From Arenicola marina (Eukaryota > Annelida > Polychaeta > Arenicolidae), in the NCBI GenBank assembly GCA_964019135.1, contig OZ025248.1, positions 55,545,670 through 55,609,669 of the forward strand: a stretch of DNA of 64,000 nucleotides, given 5' to 3'. Of this stretch, positions 11,178-23,514 are shown piece after piece; position 1 is the first letter of the stretch, and every line of letters starts with the position of its first letter. A program made the translations under genes and the position numbers. The notes under the pieces are model-generated. The model saw only the letters and a program-made list of their open reading frames with translations. It was not told the DNA's origin and searched no databases.

Positions 11178-14100
11178 CAGGTCGCGGACGACCCTAAAAC
11201 GAAGTACAGGCCTTGTTCGAAGGCCGTCCTCCAAACAAGGGTCGATCGTACTTCGTTTGAAGGGCGCACCCAACTGACTTCAGTTTCCGTACAGTGCTTT
11301 CATTCAACTCCGCAAATTTTCATTTATAAGGCTAATTCTTGTTCAATTTCGCGAAATCCTTTTGTGAAGTCACCCTTCTGATTTAATATGCGTGTCATCA
11401 CTGTGGAGGAAATAACGGGCTTCCCTCGCTCATGAGAAAGTGAAAAATGCGCAGTAATTTAGAATTTCTGATCGTTATTTTGTTGTTTTCTACTGAACGA
11501 GTCATCGGGCAGATACGGGGCGATATAATTTAGAGAAAATAATGTCTATGGAATAGTCTGTTACAATATTCTGAGAATTCTATGTCAGCTACTGATGTAG
11601 TGGGCTGCAGAGTAACAACACCCAGGTCCCCTTATTTCCCACTGATGACAGCGTACTTCGATCTAAGTACGATTGAGTCAAAGTGCACAGATAATTTTAG
11701 GACGAGTTCTAACTTTAGCTTGAAATAGAAGGTACCTATGAGGAGGCTATATCACGAGAGATATTTTACGGATATATATACTAATTTACACATTAGTCAA
11801 CGACAGCGGGATATACTGATTTACACATAAGTCAACGTGAGATATATCGTAGAATTATTAAAATTACGAAGCTATTCGGTATGAGCAGCTCTTTTAAATT
11901 TCTCTGTAGATCTTGATACGGTTACAACACTATTTAGAATGTTGCATTGTTGCCATTAGCCATACATGACCACACTAGGTAGTGTATTAGTTTTATGACA
12001 CATGTTGAATTAATTCTGCATTTGACTAACATTGCTTATTATTTGATCAGCTAACACCGCAGCGCTTTTGCCCTATTACGCTGTCATTGAATGCTTCATG
12101 ATTCGTTTCAATCCACTTCAGACGGTATGTGAAAAGTGCTGGTTGAAAATGGCATGCAACCAGAACCTTTATACCTAAATGATTTAAAACAACTGAAGGA
12201 TAAGATATATGCAAGAGATAAACGACAATTTTATTTACATATATATACATGTACTTCATGATAGACATCACATATCTTCTTTCAGTAAGTCTCTGTGAGT
12301 TTTACTATTTAAGCAGTCATTCTTAAGATTGCAGCATTCTCTGAATGGACTATTCCCCATTCCTCATGCATTCCAGAGGAGGGGCACATCTATGTGAGAG
12401 GCCTCTTATCTGACCTTTGAGGGAAAGGAGAAAATAGAATGTAAAAGCAGTTCGTTATTTCTTCTTAACTGTAGTATCAATCAACTCAAACAATATTTCT
12501 ACTGAATATTGATGTGAATATGATATGATAAAAACATTTATAGCAGGAATGTGATCAGCTCCATATATATATATATGCAGACCTTTTACTGCCAATATCA
12601 TATAGAGCATTACGATAAAGTGTGATCAGCACTGCAATAATAGGGCAAAATAAATCAGTTCAAGTACATGTAGAGGGTAATAAATTCAAATTTGCAAATG
12701 TGTTAATATTATCACATCATTCAATGAAGGTAACACGATGGTTAAACTTTGATAACCAACCAAGCATTAAAAGTAACTCATTGGCTGATGGTTACATATA
12801 AGTAATAAAGGCATATAGATAAGAGGAGATCAATATAGGTTTGCAACATATATCATACCTTTTTGAAGGGATACTTTCATATGCAACATAAGTTGTTTTA
12901 TACCTGACACAATTATTAATCTAACACAGGTATTTAAATGGCTGTTGCATCTTGAATACTGTAGCAACTCATGGGCTGATCTACAACTTTATATCATTAT
13001 ATATCCACCCTCTAGTGACTGTAGTTCGCAGTAAAAAATGTACTCTTCCTGGTAGTATACCATTATCAAGAAACTTTCATAAATTCCTGACATGGCAAAA
13101 TTTCATGTTGGACATTATACATGCATATATCTGTAGAGAGGCGTCTGTATAGCGATATGGTCTGCAGGCTGTAGCCAATTCAAGATCTGGTTTATTAATT
13201 AATTAGTTCACATGCTGAACCCTCTTCTCCATGACCCACCGTATTGATATTTTTCACTGTGCTTTCCAGCTGGATTTGAATAATAAATACCATTTACAAT
13301 TAAGACTCAATTGGTAGCTTAGAGAATTTACCCCATCAAAGTAAATGCCTACGCATAATGAGGTTAGTAAATTGTTATGCATCATGCCTTGACAACATGC
13401 AGTTGAAGTTGAACACAGTACCGACCTGACTCTAATAACTATCACAAATCCATTTGAAAAACAAATCCAAGCCTAACATATGCAGATTTTTTTCCCAAAT
13501 TGACAAGGATCGTAATCTTACAGTTACAACCTACCACAACACAGAATTGCATCATCTAGGCCTACATACCAACTGACCACTGGCATTGCCCTGACCCACA
13601 GGCACAGTATATTAGTGGAGGGGTTGGGGGTAGGAAAGGTGGGGGTAGGGGAGGTAGGGGGTTGGGAGCCCACAGCTAGCTCATACAAAATGTTCGCTGG
13701 GCGCCCCCTACACCCCCCCCCCTACAACCACCCCGCCTGTACCCTCACCTGCATTGCAGTGCCGCGCGGCAAGTGCTCCACCCCGGCCCTCGCTTCAGTC
13801 CATGACTCGGGCAGCTGACATAGGATATTCAAACCATTCCGCTCAGACAGGCTCCATATATTGTTTACTTATAATACTTACGATTCATGTTTGCCAGTTG
13901 CTCCAAAAGGAAACAGTCAGACTTTTCTTGGAAACTTTCGTGATGTCTTTTCTCTTTGTCCATCTTTGTTTACAAACTAAATAGACCCCGGGATGCACCA
14001 CTATCCTACACTGAAAAGGAGGCTATGACATCAGAGACCAGGAATTCCCAGTTGAACCGTGTCGAAATTTGCCGCCACGTCCATATATCTTGTGAAACCA

Positions 14101-14234
14101 ACACATGGTCGAATCATAGCCGGCTTTTATTCAAACGCTGATACCGTACTTCGTTTCCGGGTCGCTCGACCCTCGATTTAGGGCCGTACCTCCTTCGAGG
14201 TACGTACTTCCTTTCAAGTGTCGTCCCCGACCTG
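11178..14234. mobile_element. Non-autonomous DNA transposon, 3057 bp, about 90-bp TIRs, TSD GCGAT
   Basis: The element is absent from the right arm, where the flanks join at about 41170-41200 in reverse complement. It starts CAGGTCGCGGACGACC and ends GGTCGGGGACGACA in reverse-complement sense (CGTCCCCGACCTG on plus). The inverted repeats align over about 90 bp with mismatches. GCGAT flanks both sides (11173-11177 and 14235-14239), whereas the right arm reads GCGAA once. Each end also folds on itself, pairing AACGAAGTAC with GTACTTCGTT. The interior is AT-rich with no recognisable transposase; a GC-rich island (13610-13820) stands out. The superfamily cannot be assigned: 5-bp duplications occur in Transib, but these termini do not start CACWATG. 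Confidence 0.88.
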
Positions 14235-14239
14235 GCGAT

Positions 14240-15075
14240 AGACCCACATTTTAGCCAGGAAAACGGAAATTGACTCGGGTACATCAATAGTGGAGAACAA
14301 GCCAGAGAAAGAATAAATGCAGAAATTAATTTTCAGATGCGTACCTGAAGTCTATGGTTGAAGAATTCTTGAAAATGAAGTGCCATGGAAGGGTTTGATG
14401 ATTCACAGAGGTGCGAGATGCTGGCCCATGGAGAATTTGTTTCTAAACACCAAAAATGTTCATGTGACAATATTTACGTCATCAGTGCTAAGAACACCAA
14501 ACTGGTGTTAGCGGTATTCCAGGAGGTCTGGGCATTTGGTCGCTATCTGGCGATGTCTGATGATGGGGCTTAGTGAAAAGATAATATATAACAATTGTAA
14601 TCAAGATATAAGATTGGTGCATATATCGTCAAACATGTACACGAGCAACAAGATCTGAAGCTAAACAATGAAGCATAGGCCTTTTTTCTACACGAATACA
14701 CGAACAATGCACAATATGATATGATATTGCCCTTTTTATCGCTCTCTTGTTTATTCTTTTACTCTCTAAATCATTCAGTATTATTACAACCGTTATCAGC
14801 AGGCATTGTCTGGCAAGCGACACCACCAAAGAAAGTAATGCCATCTAAGTAATTCAAGTGGATGTATCACATTGTGAACCGTGCTTTTCACGCGAAGCAA
14901 AACACCTCGGGTCCTGCAGTAGAAAGCCGCCGCGTGGTGGGGCGAACTCTAGCGGTGGAGAGCACTCGATCTCGGCACGACGCCAAACAAGACCAGAGCG
15001 ACCTCTTCCGGTTGCCAACATCTGCTACAGCCCCTGGCATCACGAAGGTATCAGATGATAAGTGGAGCGATTTTA
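14240..15075 (+). other. Core duplicated block III
   Basis: Inverted copies lie at 40490-41180 and 58395-58930. Shared landmarks include GAATTCTTGAA near 14365, the AGAGAGCGATAAAAAG-like stretch near 14740 and the text before the hexamer repeat (CAACATCTGCTACAGCC). No gene was recognised. Confidence 0.8.
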
Positions 15076-15345
15076 TTGGGGATGGGGATGGGGATGAGGA
15101 TGGGGATGGGGATGGGGATGGGCATGGAGATGGGGATGAGGATGGGGATCGGGATGGGGATGGGGATGGGGATGGGGATGCCAACATCTGCTACAGCCCC
15201 TGACATCATGAAGATATCAGATGATAAGTAGGGCGAGTCCATTGGGGATGCGGATGGGGATGGGGATCGGGATGCAGATGGGGATGGGGATGGGGATGGG
15301 GATGGGGATGGGGATGGGGATGGGGATGGGGTGGAGCTGGGGATG
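15076..15345 (+). repeat. (GGGGAT)n hexamer array, short allele
   Basis: Two runs of GGGGAT (about 15080-15178 and 15245-15335) are separated by a 65-bp duplicate of the left flank: 15018-15082 is repeated at 15179-15250. A unit of flank plus array has therefore been tandemly duplicated. Equivalent arrays are about 700 bp at 39780-40490 and 57668-58390. Every reading frame is open because the 6-bp unit contains no stop, so apparent proteins here are artefacts. Confidence 0.95.
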
Positions 15346-16380
15346 GGAATGGATTTTGGGGGTTGGAACCACTGCCGGTGAATACCAACAACCTGAGGTC
15401 GATCCGCCAGAGTCGCCAGAACACATTTGGGGGGTGGCAGGGGGAGACGATAGCAAATCGAAAGGAAACACGAATGAGAAAGAGAACGCGGTGATAATAT
15501 AGGTCAGATAGTAAAATATATCGAGGAGAAAGACTATGAAAACTAGTAAGTAAGGGAGGAAAAGATAAAACAGGGCCGTATGGAGAGACACACAATCCGA
15601 AGGAAACACGATGTAACTTTACGCTCGGTAGAAAAATGGGAATTGAAGGAAGCAACAACAACTATCGAGTGCAGAAGCAAGGAAAAAGAAACATAGAATT
15701 TGCGACAACGAGTCGGCGAGAAGCGTCACCAGATGAAGAGCGAAGAGGGAAGTGAATGCGAGAATAACGTAACACAGATGGAAGAAAAGGAAAGCAATGA
15801 GGAATCGCGGTTGTTATGAACGTATGTAATCCCTGTAGATTTTTGGCTGGAGTCAGATCCGTTTCTGAAAAATTAGAAAAACACAATGCATCAAGCCGAC
15901 GTGCTTAGCGCCAACCGACTGTGGCCGCGCGACGTTAGTGTTGAGGTGTCAGCGGTAGGGGTGAGTTATTCCAGGAGGGTGCAGGCTGTCTCCCAGGATT
16001 ACAGGCGGTCTGTGTCGTCGCCGCCCAAGCGACGTTCTCCCCCCGGGTTCTGAGGGGTAAGAAAACACGAATAAAGTCGGCCAGGAGACGGGGTGTAGTT
16101 AGGAGGGAAGGAGGAAGGAGGTGAGATAAGGAAGGGCGGTGAGTGGGTGGAGGGGAGGCTAGGGCTGGGGTGGGGTGGGGGTAAGACGGTACGCATTGCT
16201 GGATGTGTTGATAAGGGCTGGTTCAAAGGGACATGGTTAGCCACAGAGATTGCCGCGACGTGTATATGGTGGTTCAACCGCAAGGAGGTAGGGCTTGGGT
16301 TGGATGTGATGGAGCGGATTTAATCATCCAAAGCTGCAACTGAATCCAATCCGATATTCTTCTACGAATAGACAACGTCG
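15346..16380 (+). other. Core duplicated block IV
   Basis: Inverted copies lie at 38760-39780 and, partly, 52455-52937. It includes a conserved stretch around CACTGCCGGTGAATACCAAC (15370) and a G-rich run at 16090-16190. In the far right copy the block is interrupted by the 4.7-kb element at 52938. No gene was recognised. Confidence 0.8.
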
Positions 16381-18344
16381 TTTGCAACCATGAAATGTGA
16401 CCAATTAATGCCTTATGTCAAGCATTACCATCAGCATCATCACCATCACCATTCGTACTTTAGGCTGGCCTCCAATCAAGGTACATAATCAGAAACGAAA
16501 ACACAGTCATAACAATACTTACAGGAGATATAAAAAGTGAATATGCAAATCTTCAGTAACCTCTCTGACTTTTCCTTTGCATAGCCAAGCTTACACATTT
16601 ACATAAATTAAACTATACTTGCTCGTAGATTTTGGCCATCAGCTCTACACATGTATCCATTGTTGGGTAGGTATAGTAGTTCTTTGTGTAGATTTCACGT
16701 CATACAATGAGCAAAAAGTGAGCTTGCGACTCGATGTCCTCTGCAACGATGCGTTGACAATGCATCCACTGACATATATAAAACATTTCGTGGAAGGGTA
16801 AATTTACATGCAGACCTTTTTTGATCACCAAGTGATCAAAGTATGAAGTATCAATTCTGTGAGATAATATCTCTGGCTCATTGGGAAACTTCTCGTAGGA
16901 AACAAATAAATGACCAGCATCACCATCACCAACATCACAGTTAACACCGCAGTTATCACCATAGTCTCCACCACCGCTATGATTAGAACCATCACCACTA
17001 CAACAACTTATCACCATAGTTTCATCCCCACTATGATAAACACCTTCATCACCATCGCAGCTATCACCAAAGTCCCCATCACCGCTATGATATGCGCCAT
17101 CACCGCCGCAGTTATCACCGTAGTCCCATCACCAGTGTGATAAGCACCATCATCACCATCGCAGCGATCACCATAGTCCCATCACCACCATCACAGTTAT
17201 CACCAAAGTCCCCATCACCGCTATGATATGCCCCATCATCACCGCAGTTATCACCGTAGTCCCATCGCCGCTATGATTAGAACCATCATCAAGTCCTGTT
17301 GACAAGTGCAATCAGACTCCATCATTTCCTCCTCCCAGGCTAGAAAGTGACGTCATCTTATAATATGAACCAATACTAACACAGTAAAGCCAATAATGTC
17401 TTCGCGATATATCAAGTTGACACATTTCAATTCCACTCCCTTCATGTTCAAAGACGTGCTAGCATTAGCGCACATGCGAAGTCTATGTTAACCACACCAC
17501 CATGTAGACATTAGAGAGTAAATCAGACACCCACTGGTCCCATGTCATTGTTAAGCATGGCTCCCTTATCAAACTGCCTCAACATAACGTTCCTCCCGAT
17601 TTCATACAATTATCCGCGTATGCATCATGTCAATATCATATTCAATATGTACTGGCAGAACATAAAAGTTGAAGTATTATACTCTACAGGCGTAGAAGAT
17701 CTCTAAGAAGGCCTATTAAACGTCGTCCACAGCGATAAAGCCGATATGATTCACACAGGGAATCACGAGAGAGACAGATATTTCGCGTTAACGTCATACC
17801 GCATTTGACCATCCGTCTCACATACACGACAAAGAGGAAAACTGCAACACAGGAAAATATGATACGTTATCCGATAGGTCGAATCTCATCGCAGTTCAGC
17901 TACTGTTTTTCCATGAGAGACTTATATAATAAGATGAACGACACAAAGCTCATCAGGGGGGTGGGGGGGGGGGGGCAGGCTTCATTTCATCAATCTCTAA
18001 ATGTTCACAAGATAAGTAGGCATCAAGAGCGGTATCCATCACACTTTGGGTGTCATTTGAAGCCATTTTTCGCAGCATGATGGATTGTAATACGTCACTC
18101 AGGCTGGCGGTCTCCCGTCTGAATATTCCGAGGGCAAAGAGACGGCGAAGACGTTGCCATATTATGCTTCCTGGGGGTCGTCTATGCAACATATATTGGT
18201 GGAAGACCGGCCGTAGACGCTGGAATTTCCTTCGCTATCTCTCACTAAATGCTGAATGATATTGATGGTGTACATGCGTGCAGCTACCAATGGCAATCCG
18301 AGCCACGTCATTGCCGTGCGGCTTGTTTGGCCACATAAAATGCA
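16381..18344 (+). other. Core duplicated block V with CAC/ATG minisatellite
   Basis: The inverted copy is 36310-38430. The part at 16915-17290 is a degenerate tandem repeat rich in ACCATCACC and CACAGTTATCACC, with a period of roughly 50 bp. It is matched by GATGGTGGCGATGGTTC units at 37380-37770. Frames inside the minisatellite stay open because of composition. A G run lies at 17948-17974. No gene was recognised. Confidence 0.8.
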
Positions 18345-20120
18345 GATATGAAGTTTATTTCAAATCAACGATGACCCCGAGACCCTCGTGTTGAAAACAT
18401 GCAATACAATGACATGTGTTGGGTTTATATTGATACACTATTTAGGTTCTGTTATCTTGCTGGCCAGGTAAAATTCCCATCAAAATTTTCTTAGATCTTT
18501 CAAAAGCTTTTGATACCCTTAGCCACGATATCTTACTTGCGAAATTAAAACATTATAGTCTGAGTAACTGTGCACTGAATCTCATCAAAAATTATCTGTC
18601 GAACCGTGAACAGTTTGTTTGCATTGACGGCATAAAATCTTCCCAAATGGGTCTTTCCCGTGGAGTTCCGCAAGGGTCCATTTTAGGACCGCTACTCTTT
18701 ATAATATATGTGAATGATATAGAGAATGCCAGCAAATTGTTTAAAGCTATTATATACGGAGACGATACGACATTATTCAGCATATTAGAGACCACCACAT
18801 CAAATATCAGAGAATGAAATAAGGAACTAGCAAATATAAACGATTGGCTAAAATAGAATGAATTGTGCCTTAATATACCCAAAACAAAATTTATGGTATT
18901 TCACATGCCCCAAAAGAAAATTACTGTTCCGGAGCTTCTTATCGATGGGAAAAAAATTTAACACGTTGCAAGCTTTAATTTACTGGGCCTCACATTGGAT
19001 ACCCATTTAAACTGGCATAGCCATATAAATAAAGTTGCAGCAAAAATAAATAAGGTTACGGGCGTACTTTCTAGATTAAAGAACATTCTTCCGCTCCACA
19101 TTCTAATCACCGTCTATAATGCGTTAATTATACCACATTTATATTATTGTATACTTGTATGGGGTCACCAAATAGAAAGATTAAGTAAACTGCAGAAAAA
19201 AATTATCAGCATAATAACAAATAGCAAAATAAACTCTCACACAGAACCGCTGTTTAAGGATTTGCGGCAACTAAATTTAAGAGACCTACACAAACTGCAA
19301 GAACTGAAATTTTACCATAAATATGTTAATAATGAACTTCCCATATACTTCCACCAAGCCTGGTCGTTTCAAAGGATATCCGACATACATCACCACAACA
19401 CCAGACAAAAGCACAATTTTCAAACCACGAAAACCAAACATAAATTTGCCCACCATTGCCTTAGGTACTCAATGCCAGAAATCATGAATAATACCCCACA
19501 AATTATATTAAGTAAAACAATAACTCATACTCTAAAGGGATTCACACAGTATATCAAGAAGAACATCATCGAAACATACACCTATGAATGTACCATACAG
19601 AACTGTTATGTTTGTTCACAACATGGTTAGCTATAATGGGACACAAATACAGTAGTCTTATGTTATATGCCTTATGCTAAATGATTTGCGGTTGTTAATT
19701 TATGTTTCGTTATTTCTTTCATACCTTATCATACAAAATTAAGCTTTGTTTGGTTTTTTTGAGGTGGGTTCCATGCCAGCGACATTTATGTCTTAATGGG
19801 ACTCTCCTCGGCCAATGTCACTTTGTATCCGGTATTAGTGTAACATTATTTTGTTCCCATATATGCGTCTCTTTTTATTATCATGCACTGTTTATCATCA
19901 TGTATTCCTTGAAACATGGCATTGGTTAAATAAATGATATTCTCTTTAAACATACTCAGACGATCCGTTTTGTAACTACGGGCTCTGGTACATCATGACT
20001 GGCGCTAAATAATTATCTTTATCCGGTCTCCAAACATGCTGTGGGATTCCGCTCTGTATGAGATTATTGTGCGAGCGACATTCAAGAACAAAGTGAACTT
20101 TGTTATCTAACAATTTATAG
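18345..20120 (+). mobile_element. 5'-truncated LINE inserted in left arm
   Basis: The right arm shows the unfilled site: its reverse complement near 36285-36325 runs from GGCCACATAAAAT straight into GGAAAGTATGTATT, which flank this insert. The insert carries a reverse transcriptase relic (18476-19630) and a 3' untranslated region ending around AAATAAATGATATTCTC (19945). About 175 bases between that point and the right flank are unexplained. Exact ends and target duplication are unclear. Confidence 0.8.
18476..19630 (+). pseudogene. LINE reverse transcriptase, C-terminal two thirds (CR1/L2/Jockey-like)
   Basis: One continuous frame encodes part of a non-LTR retrotransposon reverse transcriptase. 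Motifs in order are FLDLSKAFDTL (palm motif A with catalytic Asp), GVPQGSILGPLLF (motif B), then YGDDTTLF (motif C; normally Y/FADD, here Gly replaces Ala). The usual C-terminal thumb region follows, with NILPLHILITVYNAL, LQKKIISIITNSK and HNTRQ. Three in-frame stops at 18815, 18854 and 18959 inactivate it, without frameshift. The N-terminal endonuclease and the first reverse transcriptase motifs are missing, as expected from 5' truncation. The clade is a CR1/L2/Jockey-type assignment by motif style only. The frame ends at TAG 19630. Confidence 0.9.
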
Positions 20121-20124
20121 AACG

Positions 20125-21275
20125 GATTGAAAGTATGTATTTATTTACGTTAAAGGATGATACACGATAACCAGCAATTTCGTAGTGAGCGCGAAATTCA
20201 TGATATATATGAACACACACTAAATTATATCTTGTGTAGTACATATTTTATGTAGAACATCAAAACCTCGGTAATGGCAAACCGGCCGACGACACCGTCA
20301 GCCCTATGGTCCGCAGAGTTTGATTATATGTCTCCTTAATTGAATTTCCTCGGAACAAATTCCTTTTGTCTTGAACCGTCCGCCACGATACTCGGAATTC
20401 TCTGAAATGCGATTTCTAATCGACACTAATACAGTAAAGCTCTAAAGTTTCGGCACTCACATTTCAAAAGTAATGAAGTAACCAGTTTGTCCGACGGAAT
20501 GACATCCAGCATAGTAATCAATAATGTTTGGTCAGATATTGAACCAAAACAATTTTCACTTATTATTTTCACATATTTAAATTCGCAATTTGGCGTCTGT
20601 CGTGTCTCGGTGGAACGATATATGTCATGCTCTTACTTAAATTATTCCCAATATATGTCCGTAATTATACAGATAATTATGTCATGATTTGTAAGCATTC
20701 ATTCATTCAAAAATGAAAATGGACTATTAATGATTTTATGTATTGCATTAATCCAGCCAAATCGTAATTGTCTTTCCCCAAGTAAGTCGGCCTCTCAAAG
20801 GTCATTTGTTCTTGTTGTCTCATTCATCGATTCGTATGGTTTCCTTTTATGGTCAGTCACCTTCTTCTCTTTCTTTTTATATTCGCTCCTTGGTTCAGTG
20901 TATTTGCTCCTTGGTTCAGTATATTTGCTGAACCGTTATGTTTATTGTTGACTTTTATGTACTGACGTTAAATAATACTTATCTTATTTCATCTTATCTC
21001 ATCTTACAGTTAGGAAAAAGTACTTCTTATGATAAAAGACGCTAAGTAATAGTTTGTTAATTCATCGACGATTAACACCCATTTGTCTTTCAATATGCAA
21101 TATTTTTGACCGAGTGTTCAGAATTTGCAATGTCTAACTTAACTAATATACACATCTTCGCGTTATTTCCTTTTGTTTTGTGTTATGTATTGCATAGAAA
21201 GGCTGTTCGAAGACGAACCCGCATGTGAAATAATGGCACTATAGTACCTCGGCCGCATTACATGCACAGCAGGGA
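20125..21275 (+). other. Innermost block of left arm
   Basis: Inverted copy at 34990-36300. The part at 20760-21275 is also repeated in the same orientation at 50750-51250 (shared GAACCGTTATGTTTATTGTTG and AAAAGACGCTAAGTAATA). AT-rich with no gene. Confidence 0.85.
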
Positions 21276-21775
21276 AGGGTCCGTCATTATTATCACCAAT
21301 GCTCGAATCTGCCCACACTGGAACGGTTGGTGTCCATGACCTATGGCTGATCAGGCACGACGTGGGCAATTAGAGTAACCATGGAAACGTCCCCTGTCCA
21401 GGGGTGCCTTGCACAGAGGTTGCTTACCCATGGGTCCTAACGAGCAGTGGTCAAGGGCTGGCTGATTGATTCGTTGGTCGCTGGGGGTTTCGCGTTACAA
21501 AGCGCGCAAGTAAGATGGACCCACAGCCAATAATTAACCGATTATTTAACAAGAGATGCAATCTCTCGTTGACCTGTCAAAATTATTAAATATATTATTC
21601 ATGCGTATATTTCTACAACGATTGGGTACAGTAATTAAGGAATGGCACTTGATCAGTTCAACCGAGTTGACTCCATCAAAGTCGCCCAGCACACCTAACA
21701 TACCAATACTTACTATTATCCAAAATGTATCATGCTAAAATATTATTATGTCATAGCTGAAAATAAATTTAAAAT
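21276..21775 (+). other. 500-bp segment shared with third copy only
   Basis: Repeated directly at 51250-51735, with nearly identical stretches such as GAAACGTCCCCTGTCCAGGG and GCGCGCAAGTAAGATGGACC. It is absent from the right arm, whose homology ends near 34990. Similarity ends abruptly after GCTGAAAATAAATT in both copies. No gene. Confidence 0.85.
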
Positions 21776-23269
21776 AACTTTAAAAGTTTTACTCTTGACA
21801 CTTGGGCGCACGATAACGTTTGGCATCCGCGCTGGGGAAGAAGCACATGAGCAAATCAGCAGCGAGACTTGAATCAAGGCGACGCCAGCATTGTTTATTT
21901 GGCCAGTGGGAGTTCCCCCGGAGCCCGGTTTTGAAGATTCGGTACCTGCGGTGTGATATCAAGGGAAGTCTAATGAGGATAAACGCATGTAAAATTTGGC
22001 GGTCGATTTTAAAGGAGACTGATGTGGTCTCTCACCATGGCCTCTGGTTCCACAGACGGCGGATGTGAACGTCCAGGGGTATGAATGTCCACGTGGTGGT
22101 CTACAGTCTATCGGGTTATGGTTGAATCCGGTGCATTAAGTCACGCCTGGTGGTCAGTTCATCGTTACCTGCTGATGAACGCTGCCTCAGCGTGAAATGG
22201 AAGCAGACGTTTTTATTTTAAATAGGCCTACTGTTTGGGCTGGAAGGAACCAACATGTGGTAGCGTAATATATATGCGCTTAAAAGTGACTGTATGAGTT
22301 TTACTGTAATCGCTTCTGCTTACTTCATATGGTTGGTTCGGCCACTTTTGCCACTATAAATCCGAGGTAAATATTGTAGACACGAGCAAGGGTTTTAAAA
22401 TATTTTGGACTATTATGTAAATGTAAGGACTACGATGTTTCTAATATTATGCGACTTAAATTTGAATTGTTGATCAGGTTAATATTAACAGCGCCATGCC
22501 TGAAAGCACACAAATATAGTTGGGCATGGCACGTAGTGAATAAATTGAACTCAGAGACAACACGCTTGAGGAGGTCATGGTATAAAGGATATACCACTAC
22601 AACGTGCTATACAACTTATGCAGATTATATGTCAAGCCTTTTCAAAGCGTAACAAATATATCTGATCATCCTCAAGGTGATATAAATACGGCAAAAGTCC
22701 TCTTTGTTTGCAGATCCCCAGCCCATGTTTCCCTAATCTGCCCTCGACGATGCATAATTTATCTGAATTTATCTGTATGGCCTGTGTTTATTATTGATAG
22801 ACTTGAGTATAAGCTAACGATATAATCCTGATCGGTGATATATTTTCGTCAATAAAGGATATACTAGCATAAAAATATACATGAAAATAACGGGATATTG
22901 AATAGGTCTTTCGAACTGCAGATAGATGTAGATGTACTGCACCAGTATCTGTTTGTGTAACACACAACACCCTGCGACAAAAGGAAGTTCCTGTTATGAT
23001 AAAATATATTAAGTAAAAATGCTGGAGCATCCCTGTAATATAATTGAATATAATTTTGATTCTCGCATAGCTAGTGGTTTGGAAAATATAGAGAAATACG
23101 TAAAACATTGGCAGTGATAACGGACCTAATGATAGACAGTATGGTAGAAAACAAGGTGTCCTGCATCCCAACCGTAACGCACATGGATACCAACTCCTGA
23201 GATGTCATTTCATTAAATAGATTTTGTAATAATATTCCATTGTGTCCAAAATTGCCTTTACGATGTTGA
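21776..23269. other. No recognised feature
   Basis: AT-rich DNA with scattered short open frames, the longest 126 codons on the minus strand (22791-23171). None shows recognisable motifs. No tandem structure was noticed. Confidence 0.5.
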
Positions 23270-23514
23270 TTGTTGGTTGTATGTTCAGGACGCTTTACCC
23301 AATTTTTGTCATATCGCGTCAATGGAAAAAGGAAGGGAGAGTGGAGCCATGTCCCCGGGAGTAACACCCTGCTCTTTGCGGTGAATGACATGGGTTCTGC
23401 GACCACACAGACATGGCCACAGCGGGGCTCGAACCATCGATCCACGTGCCGTTAGGCTCTCAGGTGACCAGAGCACTCAAGGCGAGCGCCCACTGAGCTA
23501 TTGAGGCGGCCCCC
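23270..23514 (-). mobile_element. tRNA-derived SINE
   Basis: On the minus strand a tRNA-like head starts near 23514 (GGGGGCCGCCTCAATAGC), with a box A-like AGCTCAGTGGGCGC and a box B-like GGTTCGAGCCCC about 50 bases later, the promoter layout of RNA polymerase III. A tRNA-unrelated body continues to about 23270. The tRNA of origin is not clear because the anticodon arm is lengthened. A related head lies at 50698-50748. Confidence 0.75.

Larger units (their letters stand above)
1..21275 (+). other. Left arm of large inverted duplication
   Basis: Block by block this region is the reverse complement of 34990-47245. Examples: 5030-5120 matches 45755-45835 inverted; 7545-7600 matches 44165-44240; 10500-10570 matches 42030-42095; 14280-14390 matches 41019-41130; 16440-16490 matches 38335-38380; 18290-18345 matches 36310-36380; 21180-21275 matches 34990-35085. 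The left arm is longer mainly because of insertions at 11178-14234 and about 18345-20120, extra DNA at 5700-6740 and 8420-9545, and a much longer satellite. Divergence between arms is clear (many substitutions and indels), which argues against a simple assembly echo. Confidence 0.93.
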
